Shown here piece by piece: positions 24,893 to 33,751 of a DNA stretch of 64,000 nt. Position 1 is the stretch's first letter; the number at the start of each line of letters is the position of its first letter. Both the position numbers and the translations under genes were made by a program. This stretch comes from Pusillimonas sp. UBA6240 (lineage in GTDB: Bacteria; Pseudomonadota; Gammaproteobacteria; Burkholderiales; Burkholderiaceae_B), in contig DJWC01000017.1 in assembly GCA_002441445.1 (NCBI GenBank), positions 7,626 to 71,625 of the forward strand, written 5' to 3'. The notes below the pieces were generated by a model, which was given only the letters and a program-made list of their open reading frames with translations, searched no databases and had not been told where the DNA came from.

Positions 24893-26125
24893 TCATTGTT
24901 TCGTTACAACACTGTCCCCCTTATCGCCCGGTTTCGCCCGGACGGCATCTGTCTTATGGACGAAAGCGGCACGCCTATCCGTCAATACGCCCAGTACTTC
25001 TGGTGAAACTCCCCAAAGCGCGGTGAGAACTTCCGCAGTATGCTCGCCCAGCATGGGTGCGGCCTGTGCTGACAATATCCAGTCTTCAGCTGCGATAGGG
25101 CAGGCCACATTGGGTATCTGCGTTCCTTGCCGTGTCGGTAAAGTTCCAAACAACCTGTTATGGGTGACTTGTGGGTCATTGATCAGATCGGAATAGTTAT
25201 TTACCGGTGCGCACAAAATATCCATTCGGCGCAATTCTGCGATCCATTCTCCCGTCGTCCGGGTCTGGAAAAGGGGCTCGAGAACCGCCTTGAGGCTGCT
25301 GCGATTCTGTTGCCTCGCTTCTGAGGTGCAGTAAAGCGGGTTATCTTTCTCATCCGGTATCCCAAGTTCGTCGCAAAAATCCGGCCATTGATGGTCAAAG
25401 ACGGTAAAAGTGATGCGCCCGTCTCGGGTCGCCATGGCTCCGGAAGGAGCAATGAGAGGATGGTCATTTCCTGCTCTGTCTGGAGGAGCTCCCGTAAGCA
25501 GAAATTCCGTCAAGGGCGGCGCCTGAAATGCGACGATGGAGTCAAGCAGCGAGATTTGTACGTGGCGCCCGCGATTGCTGACAGCCCGGTCGATGAGAGC
25601 CAGGAGAATGCCGGAAAAGGCGTTCATGCCGGCCAGCATATCGGATACGACGTTGCCGACTCGCAAAGGGGGGCCATCTCGTTCACCGATGATGCTCATC
25701 AGGCCTCCATAGGCCTGCATGATGGAATCCCCTGCGGGCAAGTTCGAGTTGGGGCCGGACGGGCCGAAGCCTGTCACAGAACAATAAATCAGCTTTGGAT
25801 TAATCGCGCGCAACGTTGAATAATCGAGGCCAAGTTTTCCCATAACGCCGGGTCTGAAGCTTTCGATGATCACATCGGCGCGTTCTGCGGCCGTGCGCAC
25901 TATGCTTTGCGTCTCTGCGTCCCGCAGGTCCAGACAGACCCCCCGCTTGTTGCGATTCACGCTAAGGTACACGCCACCGGCTGTGCCCATGGTCCGCGAC
26001 CAATCGCCTCTTGGAGGTTCAATCTTGATGACATCTGCACCCAGGTCCCCCAGAAGCTGACCACAGTATGGCCCGGCGACTCCCTGACCGAAATCGATAA
26101 CCTGAAGCCCGTTCAACGGGGACAT
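24893..26125 (-). CDS. CaiB/BaiF-family (class III) CoA-transferase
   Basis: This 410-residue protein begins MSPLNGLQVIDFGQGVAGPY and has KIEPPRGDWSRTMG, NRNKRGVCLDLRD and VIIESFRPGVMGKLGLDY. The catalytic Asp of the family lies in VVSDMLAG. It moves CoA between organic acids in the cytoplasm. It starts two bases before the end of the MaoC gene's downstream boundary, in a tight operon. The start at 26125 is chosen because the longer frame would overlap maoC. Confidence 0.93.
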   Translation of the reverse strand: MSPLNGLQVIDFGQGVAGPYCGQLLGDLGADVIKIEPPRGDWSRTMGTAGGVYLSVNRNKRGVCLDLRDAETQSIVRTAAERADVIIESFRPGVMGKLGLDYSTLRAINPKLIYCSVTGFGPSGPNSNLPAGDSIMQAYGGLMSIIGERDGPPLRVGNVVSDMLAGMNAFSGILLALIDRAVSNRGRHVQISLLDSIVAFQAPPLTEFLLTGAPPDRAGNDHPLIAPSGAMATRDGRITFTVFDHQWPDFCDELGIPDEKDNPLYCTSEARQQNRSSLKAVLEPLFQTRTTGEWIAELRRMDILCAPVNNYSDLINDPQVTHNRLFGTLPTRQGTQIPNVACPIAAEDWILSAQAAPMLGEHTAEVLTALWGVSPEVLGVLTDRRAAFVHKTDAVRAKPGDKGDSVVTKQ

Positions 26126-26127
26126 GA

Positions 26128-26574
26128 TCAGAGTGTCCCCTTGCGCATCATGAATGCGCCGTGGAAGACGCAAGGCACTATGCCTTGCTGATTAACGACT
26201 TCTACTTTTACCGTAATCACCCCACGATTTTTATCCGAAACATCTTTCAGATCTTCGACGGTAATCCGGGCATGCAAGGTGTCACCAGCTTTAACGGGTG
26301 CGGAGAACTTGAATTGATCCAGACCGAGAGCGGCGAGAGTGTACTTCCCCAAAATATCTTCCAGCATGCCTGCCGCGATGGATGCGGTCATCAGGCCAGG
26401 TGCCACCCTGGTCTTGAACAGGCTGTGCTGCTTCGAAAATTCCTCATCTATAAACATCGGCAGCTTGAGCCCAGCGAAACAGGTGTAGTTCACGATATCT
26501 GCTTCGGTAATGGTGCGGGCGTAGCTTTCGAAGACCTCGCCTACGGAATATTCTTCGTACGTTTTTTGAGCCAT
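26128..26574 (-). CDS. MaoC-like hotdog-fold dehydratase
   Basis: This 148-residue hotdog protein begins MAQKTYEEYSVGEVFES. It has the R-hydratase-like region ITEADIVNYTCFAGLKLPMFID (canonical D-x4-FAxLSGDxNPxH is degenerate here) and the ATRVAPGLMTAS-type segment TRVAPGLMTASIAAGM. It probably hydrates an enoyl-CoA made after CoA transfer, or an analogous mesaconyl-type compound. GAGGGG precedes the start. It is the first enzyme gene after the putative operator at 26600-26628. Confidence 0.85.
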   Translation of the reverse strand: MAQKTYEEYSVGEVFESYARTITEADIVNYTCFAGLKLPMFIDEEFSKQHSLFKTRVAPGLMTASIAAGMLEDILGKYTLAALGLDQFKFSAPVKAGDTLHARITVEDLKDVSDKNRGVITVKVEVVNQQGIVPCVFHGAFMMRKGTL

Positions 26575-26599
26575 GAGCTATCCCCTCCTCTGTTTAGTT

Positions 26600-26628
26600 C
26601 GTATATAAGTACTATATTTCTATATACG
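26600..26628. promoter_or_regulatory. Inverted repeat, candidate IclR operator before maoC
   Basis: CGTATATA and TATATACG are perfect eight-base arms separated by 13 bases. They lie in the AT-rich gap between the IclR-type gene and the MaoC gene, about 30-55 bases before the maoC start. The position suits control of the maoC-CoA-transferase-Bug-thiolase operon by the neighbouring regulator. Confidence 0.4.
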
Positions 26629-26704
26629 TACAAATAATACGCAGCGAGGTAGGAGCTGTCAATGGCCGAGTTTGAATTTTTGCTGATGCGTTATTAACAG
26701 CGTG

Positions 26705-27469
26705 TCATTGGCGATAAGTGCCAATCAGTCGTTCCAGCACTGCTCTTTCGTGTTTGAGCGCTTTTATATGAGCTTCCCGGGCTGTAATCATGCGTTCCGT
26801 CGGCCCCGCCAAGCCGAGGCCGAATAAAAGGCCACCATCCTTCCGGGTGACGGCGATAGCAACGGCGCTTGCGCCGACTACTCGCTCGTCTATTGTCTGC
26901 GATACGCCTGATGCTCGAATTTCGCGTAGTTGATTGAGCAGGGCGGTAGCATCGGAGAGTGTCTTATCCGTAAAGGAATGAAGCCTTCTGCCATTTAAAT
27001 AGCGTTTTTGCCGCTCTGGTTCCATATAGGCGAGCAGCAATTTTCCCATGGCCGTACTATAAAGCTCTTCCCGCTTGCCGACCGGAGCGGTATAGCGGAC
27101 CGGATGGGTACTTTCCGATTTCGCGAAGTAGACCAGTGTTTGCTCATCTGGCGCCAACTGTCCCGCGAGAGCAGTTTCGCCAGTCTCCGCCATCAGGCGA
27201 TCCAGCGAGGGTGAGATAAGTTCCGGCAGCCGCATATTACCGACGATTTGGGTGGCGAGAAGGAACATCTCTTGTCCAATGCGATATGAACTCTCTTCAC
27301 GTACCAGATAGCCGCCGGCGATCAAGCCGTTAAGCAGGCCAACCAGGCTTGTCTTGGGCGCCGCCAGGTGTTGTGCAAGCGCAGTTAATGTCATGCCCCC
27401 TTCATGGTTGGCGAGAGCGCGAAAGATCGCAAGAATGCGGCCGACGGACTGGGGGGCTGGCATTGTCAT
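26705..27469 (-). CDS. IclR-family transcriptional regulator
   Basis: This protein of about 254 residues has an N-terminal winged HTH (SVGRILAIFRALANHEGGMT, LTALAQHLAAPKTSLVGLLN) and an IclR effector domain (RYTAPVGKREELYSTAMGKL, SQTIDERVVGASAVAIAV). The start is at 27469 or 27463; neither has a strong ribosome site. It is on the same strand as the MaoC operon, 130 bases upstream, and is its likely regulator. Confidence 0.9.
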   Translation of the reverse strand: MTMPAPQSVGRILAIFRALANHEGGMTLTALAQHLAAPKTSLVGLLNGLIAGGYLVREESSYRIGQEMFLLATQIVGNMRLPELISPSLDRLMAETGETALAGQLAPDEQTLVYFAKSESTHPVRYTAPVGKREELYSTAMGKLLLAYMEPERQKRYLNGRRLHSFTDKTLSDATALLNQLREIRASGVSQTIDERVVGASAVAIAVTRKDGGLLFGLGLAGPTERMITAREAHIKALKHERAVLERLIGTYRQ

Positions 27470-27655
27470 CACTAAAGCGCAAGTATGTACAGATGGGGAC
27501 GGAACAAAAAGACCACGGCGGAAAATGCAGACCATTGTACGGTAGACAAGTCTAGCGCCAGGAACGCCGAGCTAGCGTCATTGGCGCTTATGGACTATTC
27601 GCAATAGGTTGAGAAGTGCAAGCGCCGTGAAGTTCTGAAGCAGGCGGGCTTTCTC

Positions 27656-28189
27656 CTAGCCCTTCCCCCACATGCGCCGCATGACGTCTTCGTCGCCGGG
27701 ACGGCGGCCATGGAGCAGCGCCATGACGATGTGGCCGACAATCAGCGCGAGCAGCAGCCAGCCCAGCCAGCCATGGAAGAGATTAGCGGGCGCCATGAGC
27801 CATTCGATCTTTCCTTCGAAGCCCGGCATCAGCGACAGGCCGAAGGGCGAGAAGGCGCGTCCGGAACCATATTGCCGGAGCAAGGCAAGCGTCGGGATGG
27901 CGATGACCAGCGCATACATCGCCAAATGCCCCAGCCTGGCCGGGGTGCTGATCGATGGCGGCCGGCGCCCGGCATTGGAAAGCAGCCAGGCCACGCGGAG
28001 GAGGGCCAGTATCAGAAGCAACAGACCCATGGGCTTGTGCGTGGCCCACATGAACTGGTCGAGGGCGGAGTCTTTGGCCAATACCCTGGCGCTGGCCGTT
28101 GCGAATTGCCAGGCAATGAGTAGCGCCATTCCCCAGTGCAGCCACCTGCTGACCGCGCCGTAACATTCTTTGCAGTCCCTGATGCCCAT
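27656..28189 (-). CDS. Cytochrome b561-family membrane protein
   Basis: This 177-residue protein has four transmembrane helices and the heme-ligand histidines of bacterial cytochrome b561: RWLHWGM in helix 1, THKPMG in helix 2, LFHGWLG in helix 3 or 4, and VGHIVMALLHG at the end. It probably moves electrons from quinol at the inner membrane, for example to peroxide or superoxide. AAGGAAG lies eight bases before the start at 28189. Such genes often pair with YceI; here a YceI gene lies 1.8 kb away, beyond a Bug gene. Confidence 0.88.
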   Translation of the reverse strand: MGIRDCKECYGAVSRWLHWGMALLIAWQFATASARVLAKDSALDQFMWATHKPMGLLLLILALLRVAWLLSNAGRRPPSISTPARLGHLAMYALVIAIPTLALLRQYGSGRAFSPFGLSLMPGFEGKIEWLMAPANLFHGWLGWLLLALIVGHIVMALLHGRRPGDEDVMRRMWGKG

Positions 28190-28522
28190 TGCCCGCTTCC
28201 TTTTCTTATGCACCAAATGCAAAGGACTGCGTTTCCCGGGAAAAGTTCCAGGAAACTGACCGGAAGCTTAAACAAATATTCGCGTTCTGCTCTGGACGAA
28301 CCGGGGGGAAGATCCGGTCTCGCTCGCCGATCGCCCGATAATTCCGGCGACATGCGAACCGGCTTAGCGCTGGAAACAATCCTGGCTCATCGGCGGGAAC
28401 CTGCAAGACCGGGCCCTGGGGCGCAAGCAAAAGGCGCTACGCCGCTAAACGTAACGCCCCTTGCTTTCATTTCGCGCCGCGGCTGCGCCGCTGCCGCTCC
28501 AGGCCGGTGGACGGGAAGGCGG
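28190..28522. other. Intergenic region
   Basis: No gene is seen in these 333 bases. They hold the terminator of the Bug gene (28433-28458) and presumably the promoter of the cytochrome b561 gene. Confidence 0.5.
28433..28458 (-). terminator. Rho-independent terminator of the Bug gene at 28523
   Basis: On the minus strand GGCGTTACG, an eight-base loop and CGTAGCGCC form a nine-base stem with one mismatch, followed at once by TTTT. It lies 65 bases after the Bug stop codon. Confidence 0.7.
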
Positions 28523-29509
28523 TCAGTTAACCGTGATGTTCGCCGACTTGATCAGGGCCGCCCATTTCTCGGTTTCGCTCTGGATGAATGCGGCGAACTC
28601 TTCGGGCGTGCCGCCCACGATCTGCCCGCCGGTGGCGTCGAAGGCTTTCTTGACTTCGGGCTTTTGCAGAACGCGGTTGAACGCGGCGTTCAGCTTGTCG
28701 ACGATGGGCTTGGGCGTGCCGGCGGGAACGATGATGCCCTGCCAGTTGTAGGATTCGAATCCCGGCAGACCCGATTCGGCCACGGTAGGCACGTCCGGCA
28801 GCAGCGCAAGGCGCTGGCTGCTGGTGACCGCCAAGGGGTGTACTTTGCCCGCCTGTATCGCAGGCATCGCCGCATAGCCCATTTCGAACATCATGTCGAT
28901 ATGGCCGGCCATCAGGTCGGTGGCCGCGGGCGCGCCCCCTTTATAGGGCACATGGGTCATCTTTATGCCGGCATCCCGCGCGAACAATTCGCCGGACAGG
29001 TGGTGCGCGCCGCCCACGCCCGACGAGCCGAAGGTCAGCGACCCGGGATCCTTCTTGGCCAGCGCGATCAATTCGGCCACTGACTTGACCGGCACTTTTT
29101 TATTCACGTTCAGGATCAACGGCGCTTCTTCGACCAGGATGACCGGGATGATGTCTTTTTTTACGTCGTAGCGGACGTTCTTGGGCATGAGCGTGGGATT
29201 GACGGACAGCGGCGCCAAGTGCCCGCTGCCTATCGTGTAGCCATCGGGCTTGGCGCGCACGAGGTCGCCCGTGCCGATGACGCCGCCCGCCCCCGCCTTG
29301 TTCTCCACGACGATGGTCGTGCCCAGTTCCTTGCCCAATTCTTCGCCCAGCATGCGCATACGGGTGTCGGCGAAACCGCCGGCGGCGTAGGGAATGATCA
29401 AGGTGATGGGTTTGGCGTCGGGCCATTCGGCGGCCGAGGCAGGGCCTGCGAATGAGGCGCACAGCGCAGCCGCCAAAGCGACTGCCGCGAGTTGTTTGAT
29501 GGTTTTCAT
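28523..29509 (-). CDS. Bug/TctC-type periplasmic binding protein
   Basis: This 328-residue protein has a signal peptide (core ending GPASA), then WPDAKPITLIIPYAAGGFAD, VVENKAGAGGVIGTGDL, SLTFGSSGVGGAHHLSGE and LPGFESYNWQGIIVPAGTP. It is transcribed alone, with its own terminator and a long upstream region shared with yceI. The ligand is unknown and there are no enzyme or regulator genes beside it. The start at 29509 is taken because the frame upstream of it is not coding-like. Confidence 0.92.
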   Translation of the reverse strand: MKTIKQLAAVALAAALCASFAGPASAAEWPDAKPITLIIPYAAGGFADTRMRMLGEELGKELGTTIVVENKAGAGGVIGTGDLVRAKPDGYTIGSGHLAPLSVNPTLMPKNVRYDVKKDIIPVILVEEAPLILNVNKKVPVKSVAELIALAKKDPGSLTFGSSGVGGAHHLSGELFARDAGIKMTHVPYKGGAPAATDLMAGHIDMMFEMGYAAMPAIQAGKVHPLAVTSSQRLALLPDVPTVAESGLPGFESYNWQGIIVPAGTPKPIVDKLNAAFNRVLQKPEVKKAFDATGGQIVGGTPEEFAAFIQSETEKWAALIKSANITVN

Positions 29510-30019
29510 CGGATTGGACTCCCGGATGTAGACGTAGTGTTGCTGAATAGATGCAAGGCGGCGGCTTGGCAGGCCTTGGAAAGGAATGTTTCCAGGAAAG
29601 CGCGGCCATGTGCAAGCATGCATGTTCCGCTTGCCGTCGGCGCTGCCGGAAACAAACCATGATTGTACGCTGTCGCTCCATGTGAAATGGCTGCAAGGGC
29701 CCGCCAAGGCCGCTGTCTCAGTGATGCACAGTCATCAGCATGCCCATGAGCGTAGCCGTTGCGTCGCGCCGCTCCGTCGAAAAACCCAGGGGCTGCGCCA
29801 TGGCGCCTATGCATACTCTCGAAAAGCCGGCTTGAAATACGCTGAAATCATCTCGTCACCCCTCTCGTTGACTTAAATCACATATCCCATGGGTTAGGCA
29901 TTGTGGGATGTCCGTGAGTGACTAGACTCGAAGCCATCGGACCTCGCATCGGCGTTTATGCCCGCTGCGTTTTGTAGTCTCAGGCTGCCCATGCAGCCGC
30001 TTACACAGGGAATCCATTC
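29510..30019. other. Divergent intergenic region between a Bug gene and yceI
   Basis: No gene is supported in these 510 bases; open frames here are short and lack ribosome sites. A palindrome CCCATGGG lies near 29887, and TTGACT (near 29868) could be a -35 element for yceI, but no convincing -10 follows. Confidence 0.45.
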
Positions 30020-30586
30020 ATGAAAAAAGCACTGCTCGCAGCCGCCATCCTGGCGGCTTCCGGCCTGGCCAACGCCGGAGAAGCCATTTACGACGTCGAG
30101 CCCACGCACACCTTCGTCCACTTCGAAGTGCTGCATGCCGGCACCTCCACCAACCGCGGGCGTTTCGATACGGTCGAAGGCTCGGTTACGCTGGACCGCG
30201 AGGCGCGGAAGGGCAAGGTCGACATCGTGGTGCATCCGGCTTCGGTCAACACAGGCATAGAGTCCTATAACGACCACCTGCGCAATGCGGATTTTCTCAA
30301 TGTCTCGGCATATCCGACGGCGCGGTTCGTTGGAGACGGCTTCATCTTCGAAAACGGGCGTGTCAAGTCCGTGTCGGGCGCCTTGACTCTGCTGGGCAAG
30401 ACGCAGCCGGTCACCTTAAATGCCCTGCGTTTCAACTGTTATGACAATCCTCGAGCGAAAAAGGAAGCTTGCGGGGGCGATTTCGAAACCACGCTGACCC
30501 GCAGCGATTTCGGCATGAACTTCGGGCTGCCCGGTATTCCCGACACGGTCCGTATTCTCATACAGATAGAGGCCTTGAAGCGCTAG
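30020..30586 (+). CDS. YceI-family periplasmic lipid-binding-like protein
   Basis: This 188-residue protein has a signal peptide (MKKALLAAAILAASGLANA) and the YceI barrel: AIYDVEPTHTFVHFEVLHAG, FDTVEGSVTLDREARKGKVD and NFGLPGIPDTVRILIQIEA. YceI proteins bind isoprenoid or other lipids in the periplasm, in several cases in partnership with cytochrome b561. AGGGAA lies seven bases before the start. It ends eight bases before the convergent lyase gene. Confidence 0.92.
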   Translation: MKKALLAAAILAASGLANAGEAIYDVEPTHTFVHFEVLHAGTSTNRGRFDTVEGSVTLDREARKGKVDIVVHPASVNTGIESYNDHLRNADFLNVSAYPTARFVGDGFIFENGRVKSVSGALTLLGKTQPVTLNALRFNCYDNPRAKKEACGGDFETTLTRSDFGMNFGLPGIPDTVRILIQIEALKR

Positions 30587-30594
30587 GACAAGCG

Positions 30595-31437
30595 CTAGGG
30601 CTCGAACCGCGCAAGCAGGCTGCGGGCCCGTGCGACGATGGGCGCATCGACAAAAGCGCCTTCGAAGGTAAACGCACCCAGGCCGTCCCGCTCGGCCTGG
30701 TCCGCGGCGTCGATCAGGCGTCTGGCGCGGGCGAGTTCTTCCGTGGACGGCGCAAAGCCTTGGTTCAGAATCGGCACCACGCTGGGATGTATGCAGGTTG
30801 CGCCGTCGAAGCCGAAGGTCCGCGCTTCCTTGACGGCGGCCGCCAGGGACTCGAGGTCCTGGTAGTCGGCTACGGTGCGCAGCAAGCCGAACGAGCGCAG
30901 CCCGGCGGCCTTGGCGGCCATGTGCACCAAGAGCTTGGGCAAGCGCAGCACTTCGGGCGTAGGCTCAGCGCCCATCGAGGTGGCCAGGTCTTCGCCGCCC
31001 GCGCTCAGCGCAAATACCCTGGGGCCGCGCGCAATGACCTGCGCCGCCAGGACGCCCTGCGTGTCTTCCAGCAAAGGCACGAAAGCCATGGGGGGGCGCG
31101 ACAGGCCGGACTCTATGGGCGACAAGGCGGCATCCAGTCGTTCCAGCACATCGACGGAAGACACCTTGGGAACATACAGGCCGAAAGCGCCTGCCCGGCA
31201 CGCGGCTTCAGCGTCGGCCAAAAGCAAATCGGGCTGGTTGTTGACGCGCACGAACACCTTGGCGCCGTTTTGCCCGACGCGCGCCACAACGGTATTCAGC
31301 GCTTGCCGGGCGCCGAGCTTCTGGTCGGGCGCCACCGCGTCTTCCAGGTCCACCACAATGGCATCGGCGCCACGCAAATGCGCTTTGGCGATGAAACGTT
31401 CGGCGCTGCCCGGCACGTAAAGCAATGAGCGGATCAT
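30595..31437 (-). CDS. CitE/HpcH-family CoA-ester lyase
   Basis: This 280-residue TIM-barrel protein begins MIRSLLYVPGSAERFIAKA and has the family motifs DAIVVDLEDAV, VFVRVNNQP and FGFDGATCIHPSVVP. The family includes the citrate lyase beta subunit, malyl-CoA, citramalyl-CoA and methylmalyl-CoA lyases. Its ATG overlaps the end of the CoA-transferase gene, and it closes a transporter/CoA-transferase operon. A transported acid may therefore be activated to a CoA ester and then split here. Confidence 0.9.
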   Translation of the reverse strand: MIRSLLYVPGSAERFIAKAHLRGADAIVVDLEDAVAPDQKLGARQALNTVVARVGQNGAKVFVRVNNQPDLLLADAEAACRAGAFGLYVPKVSSVDVLERLDAALSPIESGLSRPPMAFVPLLEDTQGVLAAQVIARGPRVFALSAGGEDLATSMGAEPTPEVLRLPKLLVHMAAKAAGLRSFGLLRTVADYQDLESLAAAVKEARTFGFDGATCIHPSVVPILNQGFAPSTEELARARRLIDAADQAERDGLGAFTFEGAFVDAPIVARARSLLARFEP

Positions 31438-32666
31438 AGCGCCTCCTGATGGCGTAATATCTGATCGATCTGCGCCGCGGGGACGCCGGCCTCAGCAAGC
31501 ACTTCCTCCGTGTGCTGGCCCAGCAAAGGGGCGGGCTTGGCCCAGATGCCGGGCGTGCCGGACAGGCGCGGCACGATGTTGTGCATGGGCAGCGATCCGT
31601 AGTCTTCGTCCTCGACGTCCAGGAATACTTCCCGCTTCTGGAAGTGGGGATCCTCCAAGGCATCGGCGATGTTGTATACAGGGCCTACCGTGGCGCCCGC
31701 CGCGCGCATGATGGCCAGGGCCTCGTCGCGCGTATGGCGCGCGAACCAGGCGCCTACGGCCTCGTCCACCAGCGGCCTGTGCTTGACGCGGGCGCTGTTC
31801 GTCGCAAAGCGCGGATCCTCGATCATGTCGGCGCGTCCGATTATCTGGAATATGCGCGTCGCCACGGCTTGCGTCGAACCCGAAAGCGCCACATATTTGC
31901 CATCGGAGCAGGCATAGACATTGCGCGGCGACGAAGTGTTCGATGCGCTGCCCACGCGTTCCTTGATGGTGCCGGTCAGTTGATAGATGGATGCCTCGGG
32001 ACCCAGGACGGAAAACATGGGCTCGAGCAAAGACAGATCGATGACCTGGCCCTGGGCCTGGCCGCGTTCCCGCGCCAGCAAAGCCATGCTGACGGCCGAT
32101 GAGCCATAGACGCCCGCAATCATGTCGGCCAGCGCCAGCGGCGGCAGCACGGGTTCGCGATCCGGGAAGCCGGTTCTTGCGGCAAAGCCGCTCATGGCCT
32201 CGACCAGCGTGCCGAAGCCGGGCAGGGTGGAATACGGCCCGGTTTGCCCGAAACCCGAAATACGCACCACGATCAGGCCGGGGTTGCGCTCGAGCAGGGA
32301 ATCCGGTGCAAGTCCCATTTTTTCCAGCGTGCCCGGCCGATAATTTTCGATCAGGACATCCGCCTGATCTATCAAGGCTTTCAATGCCTGCATGTCGCCT
32401 TCCTGGCGCAGGTTCAATACGACGGAGCGTTTGTTGCGGCCGTAGGTTTTCCAGAAGAGCGACTTCCCGTCTTCGCGCCAGTCGCGCAGCGGATCGCCGC
32501 CGGGCGGTTCGACCTTGATCACATCGGCGCCAAAGTCGCCTAGCTGCAAAGACAGCATGTTGCCGGCGACGAGGCGCGACAAGTCGATCACGCGATATCC
32601 GGACAGCGGTCCCTTGGCGTGGGGGTTGAATTTTACGGGAAGGGTGGTAGGTGTCTGTTGATTCAT
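31434..32666 (-). CDS. CaiB/BaiF-family CoA-transferase
   Basis: This 410-residue protein has GPLSGYRVIDLSRLVAGNM, VIKVEPPGGDPLRDWRED, NRPGLIVVRISGFGQTGPYS-like sequence and the catalytic Asp in LALADMIAG. It starts two bases after the ABC ATPase gene ends and overlaps the CitE-like gene by four bases, so it is translated together with both. It probably gives CoA to the acid brought in by the transporter, to be cleaved by the lyase. Confidence 0.93.
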   Translation of the reverse strand: MNQQTPTTLPVKFNPHAKGPLSGYRVIDLSRLVAGNMLSLQLGDFGADVIKVEPPGGDPLRDWREDGKSLFWKTYGRNKRSVVLNLRQEGDMQALKALIDQADVLIENYRPGTLEKMGLAPDSLLERNPGLIVVRISGFGQTGPYSTLPGFGTLVEAMSGFAARTGFPDREPVLPPLALADMIAGVYGSSAVSMALLARERGQAQGQVIDLSLLEPMFSVLGPEASIYQLTGTIKERVGSASNTSSPRNVYACSDGKYVALSGSTQAVATRIFQIIGRADMIEDPRFATNSARVKHRPLVDEAVGAWFARHTRDEALAIMRAAGATVGPVYNIADALEDPHFQKREVFLDVEDEDYGSLPMHNIVPRLSGTPGIWAKPAPLLGQHTEEVLAEAGVPAAQIDQILRHQEAL

Positions 32667-32668
32667 GC

Positions 32669-33751
32669 TCAGGCTGCCTGTGGTACGGAGTCGGCGGCAA
32701 AAAGGGTGGCTGCTTCGGGAGGGATGCGTACGTATGCCTGCTTGCTCGACATCTCTTTGCTGGTCTGGATGCGGTAGTGTCCGCCCGGGCCGCTGACTTC
32801 ATATTGATAGACCGAGCCAAGGTAAGCGCCGCTGTTCAGGCTGACCTGAACGATGTTTTCGCCCGGTTCGCCGACGACTTCGACGCGTTCGGGCCGGACC
32901 GCGATCACGACATCGCCGGATAGCTCGCCTTTGCCGGCGCCGGCGCGCAGCACGCTGCCATTGCTCAGCTGGACGGTGGCCCAGGGCCCATTGCGTTCGA
33001 TCAGCTTGCCTTTGAGGAAATTGGAGGAGCCGATAAAGTCGGCGACAAAGGCGTCGGTCGGGGTTTCGTAGATCTCTTTGGGCGTGCCCAATTGGCGGAT
33101 GCGCCCCTCCGACATGACGGCGATCCGGTCGGATACGGCCAGCGCTTCGGCCTGATCGTGGGTGACATACACGGTGGTGACTTGCAGCCGTTCCTGCAGC
33201 TCGCGCAGCCAGACCCGGGCGCGCTCCCTGAGTTTGGCGTCCAGGTTGGACAGGGGTTCGTCCAACAGCAGCAGGCCGGGCCGGTAAACCAGCGCCCGCG
33301 CCAGCGCCACCCGCTGCTGCTGCCCACCCGAAAGTTCAAAAGGATAGCGGTTGATGTAGTCGGACATCTCGACCAGACCCAGCGCTTCCTTGATGCGTGT
33401 ATCGCGTTCGGACTTGTTGACCTTGCGCAGTTTCAATGGGAACGCCAGATTTTCGCCCACCGACATATGGGGCCAAAGGGCGTAGCTCTGGAACACCAGG
33501 CCGATATTGCGGTGCTCCGGCTCGACTGAAATGCCTTTGCCGCCGTCGAACAGGACGGTATCGCCGATCCGGATGACGCCCGATGTGGCCTGGTTCAAGC
33601 CCGCGACGGAGAACAGCGTGGTGGACTTTCCGCAGCCCGATGGGCCCAGCAAGGTCAGGAATTCGCCCGACGGCACGGATAGGGAAATATTGTCGACGGC
33701 GGTGACATCGCCGTACGCGATGGTCAGTTGTTCAAGTATCAGATCAGCCAT
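32669..33751 (-). CDS. ABC transporter ATPase (Fe3+/organic solute type, CUT/FbpC-like)
   Basis: This 360-residue ATPase has Walker A LLGPSGCGKSTT, the signature LSGGQQQRVALARAL, Walker B LLLLDEPLSNLD and the switch His in VYVTHDQAEAL. A C-terminal TOBE domain is also present. The start at 33751 overlaps the permease gene by eight bases. It is the energising subunit of the transporter encoded by the two genes upstream. Confidence 0.93.
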   Translation of the reverse strand: MADLILEQLTIAYGDVTAVDNISLSVPSGEFLTLLGPSGCGKSTTLFSVAGLNQATSGVIRIGDTVLFDGGKGISVEPEHRNIGLVFQSYALWPHMSVGENLAFPLKLRKVNKSERDTRIKEALGLVEMSDYINRYPFELSGGQQQRVALARALVYRPGLLLLDEPLSNLDAKLRERARVWLRELQERLQVTTVYVTHDQAEALAVSDRIAVMSEGRIRQLGTPKEIYETPTDAFVADFIGSSNFLKGKLIERNGPWATVQLSNGSVLRAGAGKGELSGDVVIAVRPERVEVVGEPGENIVQVSLNSGAYLGSVYQYEVSGPGGHYRIQTSKEMSSKQAYVRIPPEAATLFAADSVPQAA

